Origin: Cylindrotheca closterium
Taxonomy: Eukaryota > Bacillariophyta > Bacillariophyceae > Bacillariales > Bacillariaceae
Direction of reading: 5' to 3'
Assembly (NCBI GenBank): GCA_933822405.4
Contig: CAKOGP040001446.1
Location: forward strand, 106,120-170,119
DNA length: 64,000 bases
How positions within the stretch are numbered: the first letter of the stretch is position 1; each line of letters begins with the position of its first letter. The notes under the pieces are model-generated. The model saw only the letters and a list, made by a program, of their open reading frames with translations, was not told the origin of the DNA and made no database searches. This document shows, piece after piece, positions 59,367 through 64,000 of this stretch. The translations under genes and the position numbers were made by a program.

Positions 59367-60359
59367 TTAAAAGGATGCTCTGCTGCTGCATTCGGCATGG
59401 TACGTGGTTCCTCCACAACAGTCCCACTGCCCGCGCGAATCTTCGATAGAATCGGAATCCAAAATGAATTTCAATTCGTCTTGGACTTGACGCAGTCGTT
59501 TTTGCTTTTCCGCTCGCATGGCTTCCTTGACTTCCTCAGGATAGCCCAAGAATTCTTCGCTGTCCTTGTCCATTTTCCATTGGCCCTTGTGATTGGACTT
59601 GTTATGCTGTGACGACGATGACGACGACGACGACGACGTTCCATTTGTAGTTGGATGACTAGTACTAGTACCAGTACTGGTATTACTAGACGGCAATTTG
59701 GCAACATCCAACAAGGTTTCTTGGACGTCTTGCAATTGTTTCTTGAGGTTCGCAATTTCAGAATCCTTCTTGGCCAGTTGTTCCTCCAGTATGTATGTGG
59801 ATAGGCCATTTCCATTGCCATTCGGCGGTGCCGCATTTGGTATGACTGGTACCGTACCATTCGTGGATGCAATACCTCCATTTGTGCGGCATCGTTCCGC
59901 ATTGTACTTGTTCAATCGTTCCTTCATTAGGTACAGGGTGGCATCCCAAAAGATGGGCTCTTTTAACCGTGAGGGAACCAGTGAAAAACGCATCTTGGCC
60001 AAATCCTTACTGACAGAATTCAATCGCAAGGCTAGTTGGGTCCTTGGAGAATCCAAATCTTGCGAGGAATAGCTCGCGGAAACGCCATTGGCGTCGCCCC
60101 TTTCCAATTGCTTTTGTTGTTGATTCTTAATGGCAAAACCAACTGTTTTGACTTCCTCCAAGGTTAATGGATAATCTTCGACTAGCTGCCGGAGCTCACT
60201 TTCCACCAACTCGGTCAAGTCACTCTTTTTGCCCTGTCGCCACCGTTCCTTGTCCTTGGCCGATCCTGGCAAGACGGAGGCCGTCCGGCTTAGGCTCGTA
60301 GTATCCTGCAACACAATGACAGGACCTCCTGGGTCGGATCGACGAGTCGAGCGAGGCAT
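59367..60359 (-). CDS. BSD-domain-like protein with Ser-rich linker
   Basis: From the ATG at 60359 (MPRSTRRSDPGG) the frame gives 330 aa; the extension above it offers only TTG. A helical segment (LTELVESELRQLVEDYPL, about 64-82) precedes a block LAKMRFSLVPSRLKEPIFW (about 120-140), which matches the core of BSD domains, with conserved Phe-Trp, and then LYLMKERLNKYN. A coiled coil (LEEQLAKKDSEIANLKKQLQ) and a poly-Ser stretch (trinucleotide-encoded, about 59610-59640) follow. The end has EEFLGYPEEVKEAMRAEKQ and two adjacent Cys. BSD domains occur in TFIIH p62 and synapse-associated proteins; the exact group is not clear. Confidence 0.6.
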   Translation of the reverse strand: MPRSTRRSDPGGPVIVLQDTTSLSRTASVLPGSAKDKERWRQGKKSDLTELVESELRQLVEDYPLTLEEVKTVGFAIKNQQQKQLERGDANGVSASYSSQDLDSPRTQLALRLNSVSKDLAKMRFSLVPSRLKEPIFWDATLYLMKERLNKYNAERCRTNGGIASTNGTVPVIPNAAPPNGNGNGLSTYILEEQLAKKDSEIANLKKQLQDVQETLLDVAKLPSSNTSTGTSTSHPTTNGTSSSSSSSSSQHNKSNHKGQWKMDKDSEEFLGYPEEVKEAMRAEKQKRLRQVQDELKFILDSDSIEDSRGQWDCCGGTTYHAECSSRASF

Positions 60360-60759
60360 ATTGCTTCGCGTCTTTTTTTGGCTGTATGCCTCTTGCTCCA
60401 AACAGCTACAGTAGAGGTACGATAAATGTGTCTGGTAGTTACTCTACTGCATACAACAAGAATGCAAGCGTATTTTGTCGTGCAACTTTATCCAATGCGA
60501 ATTGTGTTCGAAGTGGTCGACCTAATAGAGTACGAAATTGCGTGCGACCTGAAAATATTCAATAGGCTCTCATCATCTCATCATTACTGGGGAGGGATGC
60601 TAACTACTTTGGGCAAATGCAGTACTAGTGAACACATATATGGTCTCTCATCCTCCTCAACGTTTCTTTTTCATTCCCGATCCGACTTTGGGTCATGACA
60701 TCATCAGTATTTTTTTAATATGTGTGTATTGTTTTAATAGTACAAATCAATTATTAATA
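60360..60759. other. Intergenic, nothing recognised
   Basis: The upstream region of the BSD-like gene and downstream region of the GT43-like gene. Nothing gene-like beyond short chance frames. Confidence 0.4.
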
Positions 60760-61917
60760 CTAAACCCCGGGTCGTATTTGTTTCCATGCTGGATCCCAAC
60801 TATCCTTTGGTTTGGGAGGTTTTCCCACTACCGTCTTGACGTGCCACGAGTATATCAATGTGCAATTGTTCAGCAATGGTTCCATGTCAGTGACATCTTC
60901 CACGAGTTGTTGGAGGAACATGTGCTCAATCTTTCCGGGTGGCGAGTCTTGAAGGAAACGAGCGTGTTTTTCTCGGACCAACTCACTATTGACGCAAAAG
61001 CCAGCCATGTCCATGGCGTAGTTCACCTTGTTTTTGAACCATCGATTGGTCGTTCCTGTCACTTTTCCTGTCATCGGATCCACTTTGCAGCGACAGTATA
61101 GTGCTTCTGCTCGAAACCCAACACTAAATATGCCAACTCCACGGCTGTATCGGATTGCTTCCATAAGGCGAGCTGAACAAAGCAAGAAGAGATAATGATG
61201 TGAGTTGCCCACTAAGGTCACCCGAGCGAACAAAAAGTGGAAGAGTTTAGTCTACCTACCATCATACTTGTTGTCATCATCACCAAAGTATATGACCCCA
61301 GGTACTCCCAACGATTCCACTGTGTCGATGCCCAAGTTCCGTTGCAAGACCCCCCGTGGAGCATTCATAGCCTTCATCTTTTGCTTCGACAGTTTCTTGG
61401 GTGCTTCCGGCGAGTTCACGGCCAAATGAGCAAAGAGCATTCCGCTTCGTTCCAGCAAATCTCGGACTCGCTTGCTTCCGTGACTGGCGTCTTCCACAAC
61501 AATCCAATAGGTTGCCTTGTCGTGTTGTATGGATTGACTCACTTGCACCAAATCCAAAAGTTGCGTCGGTCGACGATAGGTCGGGGTAATGAAATAAACA
61601 AGCGGTTTATCCCCCAGACTGTGATGCTTGCGATATTGCGATATAACTGCTGCATCCATCACCATTGGCGTATCGATTGGATCATATCCTTCTTCGGCAG
61701 TGAAGTTGGGAAGGGTCCGAGGGAGAAAAGTGGGCCTGCCAACAGTTGATGTCGATGACGAAAGAGGACTGACATAATGATTGCCAGAGAAATTGTTCGA
61801 TTGAGAAGCCGGAAGGAAGTCCAGGTAGCTCGAAGTACGAAAATTTAGAAAGATGGACTGTAGAAACAGTGTTGATATCACCAGAGAGAGTCTTTCGAGC
61901 CATCGGTGGTGTCTCAT
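60760..61917 (-). CDS. GT43-like beta-1,3-glucuronyltransferase family protein
   Basis: Exons 61917-61260 and 61172-60760 (87-bp GTAGGT...CAG intron, split Ala codon) give 356 aa. An N-terminal anchor (about 9-24) marks a Golgi type II protein. The catalytic domain has YFITPTYRRPTQLLDL (nucleotide-binding start), YWIVVEDAS, FAHLAVNSP, RGVLQRNLGI and YFGDDDNKYD with the metal-binding D-D-D. After the intron it has AIRYSRGVGIFSVGF, NYAMDMAGFCVN, KIEHMFLQQL and LLNNCTLIYSWHVKT, in GT43 order. GT43 enzymes transfer glucuronic acid or xylose, in plants for xylan and in animals for proteoglycan linkers. The acceptor in diatoms is unknown; wall or secreted glucuronomannan is a reasonable guess. Confidence 0.88.
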
Positions 61918-62182
61918 GCTTTGATGCTGTTAGAGGTCATTTTCAAAATTTTGGCTAGTGATGGAGAGTGCGTTTCGTTGGCACGTGGATAATCGAATCG
62001 TCCGACTAGAATGTCCGACGGTCTGAATGTCGGTCATTTGGTGGTCGCAAGGGATGAACGAGTGCGAATGTATTTATGGATTTGGTTTCGAGTGTCTTAC
62101 ATCAAGATTGAAATGTTGAAAACGTAAAGCTCATTTTCTGCACAACGAGCACAAAAAAAGAAGACTAAAGGACGAGATCACC
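61918..62182. promoter_or_regulatory. Shared upstream region of GT43-like and ABCG genes
   Basis: 265 bp separate the two divergent start codons, so the promoters must overlap or lie back to back. No specific motif can be named. Confidence 0.4.
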
Positions 62183-64000
62183 ATGTTGGACGAAGAACTC
62201 CAAGAGCTCAAAACAAACGGAAACGTCAAGACTAAGACCAGCACCAAGATCAAGAAAAGCATGAGGAAGAGCAAAAGAATAAGTGTTGATCCCACCGGTT
62301 TCCATGTTTCTGAAGTTGATCACCACAGCAAAGAAGATGATGATCCTGAAGAAGTGAATCACAGAATCGACGCAGCTTGGATGGCACCACGCGATCACTC
62401 GGTCTTTGAATTCCGAGATATTAGCTACATTGTTGGGAAAAGAAAGAAACAAAAGCAGATCCTTACCAATGTTAGTGGACGAGTTTCTGATGGATCCACC
62501 GTGGCCATTCTGGGACCTTCTGGTGCCGGAAAGACGTCTCTGCTGAAGGCTCTTTCGTTGGGGATCACGTCGGGGGAAGTGATGGGTAGCATCGAGCTAA
62601 ATGGAAAGAAATTAACTAGTCAAGGTTTCAAAGACCACTGTTTCCTGGTTGAGCAATCTGATCATCACTGGTCGTTCTTGAGCTGCCAGGAAACCCTAAT
62701 GTATGCGGCATCGTTGCTACTTGGTCCCGGAAATCACTCCGCCGTGGTGGAGAACGTTATTGACAAGATGGGGCTTCAATCCTGCAAAGACACTAAGGTT
62801 GGTAATGACTTTGTGCAAGGTTTGAGTGGAGGACAAAAGAGAAGGCTTTCGATCGCCATTGCTTTGCTGAAGAAACCGGCTGTGATAATGTTGGATGAAC
62901 CAACATCCGGTTTGGACTCTGCTGCGTCTGTTGCCATCGTGAGTGAACTGAGAAAGTTGGCCAAGAGCGAAAATTTGATTGTCATCATGACGATTCATCA
63001 ACCTTCCACAAAGGTCTATAATGACTTTGATCAAGTCATGTTAATGTCCAAGGGTCGACAAGCCTACATGGGAAAGGCGGCATCTGCACATGAGTACTTT
63101 GAAACCATTGGATACCCAATGATGCAGATGACCAATCCTGCTGACTTTTTGGTGGATCTAGTCAATGCTGACTTTACCAGTGAAGACTCGGTGATTGCAA
63201 TTCTGGACGAATGGAAGCGACACTTGGCGTATAAGACGAAAAGGTGCAAGGGTCGGAAGGTGGAAGTGGATTCGAACGACGACTTCCATCAGCTGATGAG
63301 AAGGAAAAAGAGCTTCCTGCACCAATTATCTACAGTCTTCCGACGGCATGGACTATTAGTTGCAAGGGATCCCATTCTCTACGTCGGACGCATTGTGGTG
63401 CTATTGATCTCTAACACCGTATTCTCACTGGCCTATTGGAGCTCTCGTGACAAAGTCCAAGAGCAGAGCATCAACTTCTACTACGCCAATGCCTGGCCCA
63501 TCTCACTTGGCTCAATGTTCGCCGTGGTAGCAGTATTCGTATTGAATTCCGAATTCAAGTCTATCATGCGAGAAGTAAGGAATGGCATGATCAATCCAGT
63601 GACTTACATTATGGCGAAGACAATACTGGTTTTGCCAGTGATGCTACTGTTTGGTGCCGCAGCCCTCAGTACTGGTGTCTATGCCATTTTGGGGCTCAAG
63701 GCAAACTACGGGGTCTATATGGTGATGTATGCCATCAGCGTTTTCGTCTTCGAATGCATCGCCGAAGTTCTTTCCGTCGCCTTCATCAACCCTTTGATGG
63801 GTATGCTATGCTTTCTATCGATCTGGTTCACCTCCTTTTTGTTTGGGGGAACCTTTCTTCCGCCGGACGATCTTTCAGTAGTGATACGATGGCTCTACCA
63901 TGCCATGCCACTGTCCTACACCTTCAACGCCATTTCTTATCACGTCTTCGCCGGCGAGGAGTGGCCCAGTTGTATTCCTGATGCAAACGCTGGAGCTGTC
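62183..64000 (+). CDS. ABCG-type half transporter, 3' end beyond the window
   Basis: An uninterrupted frame from the ATG at 62183 runs off the window after 606 codons. A charged head (to about 70) leads to the nucleotide-binding domain: VFEFRDISYIVG, Walker A GPSGAGKTS (about 112-120), a Q-loop region VEQSDHHWSFLSCQETL, signature LSGGQKRR (about 214-221), Walker B VIMLDEPTSGLD and the H-loop IHQPS. A linker follows, then ABC2-type membrane helices from about 400 (IVVLLISNTVFSLAYWS, SLGSMFAVVAVFVLNSEF). All ATPase residues are present. ABCG half transporters pair up to export lipids, sterols or xenobiotics. Because one ATPase and one membrane part are arranged ATPase-first, this is a half-size or first-half transporter; the missing end decides which. 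Confidence 0.93.
   Translation, partial: MLDEELQELKTNGNVKTKTSTKIKKSMRKSKRISVDPTGFHVSEVDHHSKEDDDPEEVNHRIDAAWMAPRDHSVFEFRDISYIVGKRKKQKQILTNVSGRVSDGSTVAILGPSGAGKTSLLKALSLGITSGEVMGSIELNGKKLTSQGFKDHCFLVEQSDHHWSFLSCQETLMYAASLLLGPGNHSAVVENVIDKMGLQSCKDTKVGNDFVQGLSGGQKRRLSIAIALLKKPAVIMLDEPTSGLDSAASVAIVSELRKLAKSENLIVIMTIHQPSTKVYNDFDQVMLMSKGRQAYMGKAASAHEYFETIGYPMMQMTNPADFLVDLVNADFTSEDSVIAILDEWKRHLAYKTKRCKGRKVEVDSNDDFHQLMRRKKSFLHQLSTVFRRHGLLVARDPILYVGRIVVLLISNTVFSLAYWSSRDKVQEQSINFYYANAWPISLGSMFAVVAVFVLNSEFKSIMREVRNGMINPVTYIMAKTILVLPVMLLFGAAALSTGVYAILGLKANYGVYMVMYAISVFVFECIAEVLSVAFINPLMGMLCFLSIWFTSFLFGGTFLPPDDLSVVIRWLYHAMPLSYTFNAISYHVFAGEEWPSCIPDANAGAV

Noticed and set aside
1..64000. tRNA, rRNA, snRNA genes and CRISPR arrays
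   Set aside because: None were recognised by eye; a covariance-model scan would be needed to exclude small RNA genes. CRISPR is not expected in a eukaryotic nucleus.

Overview
The window is nuclear DNA of a diatom, probably a pennate one. Genes have few, short GT-AG introns (about 65-165 bp). Two N-termini carry a signal peptide followed by a Phe just after the predicted cleavage site, the diatom plastid-targeting signature. There are diatom-type copia (CoDi-like) retroelements, a diatom-type tyrosine-recombinase relative and a helicase-associated-domain gene, next to ordinary eukaryotic genes (TRAPPC5, GET1/WRB, BRAP, ERI1). The species cannot be fixed from sequence alone.

0-12 kb is transposon wreckage: an RNase H fragment, a truncated piggyBac-like transposase, a copia Gag, and a rearranged second copia family. 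In the latter a 439-bp arm (RNase H end + polypurine tract + LTR) occurs twice in inverted orientation around a gag-protease segment. A decayed tyrosine recombinase and about 1.7 kb of unassigned DNA follow.

12-22.4 kb holds two almost identical hybrid histidine kinases (896 aa, one 67-bp intron each) on either side of a helicase-associated-domain gene broken by a 7-bp duplication, a small hypothetical gene and a specifier-like kelch gene. Kinase bodies, introns included, are nearly identical while their 5' flanks have diverged, which points to gene conversion.

22.4-46.7 kb is a dense gene region: BRAP-like E3 ligase, a P-loop protein with an RNA-binding-like tail, TRAPPC5, a GH78-like glycosidase with a 26-Gln tract, a small helical protein, a 1707-aa repetitive protein with a plastid-type leader, an ERI1-like exonuclease, several membrane or unknown proteins and a GT92-like glycosyltransferase.

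46.7-55.4 kb is fast-evolving. A roughly 2-kb tandem duplication and later segments hold five loci of an unrecognised family of about 75-85 aa proteins sharing an N-terminal LQxFM helix and an RDDAS motif; three look intact, one has lost its start and one is frameshifted. An apparently intact PIF/Harbinger-type transposase gene, flanked on both sides by 31-bp-period repeats, sits inside this cluster.

55.9-64 kb returns to conserved genes: a DUF1769 protein, GET1/WRB, a BSD-domain protein, a GT43-like glycosyltransferase and the 5' part of an ABCG half transporter that runs off the window. Gene order mostly reflects independent eukaryotic transcription units; there is no operon-like organisation.
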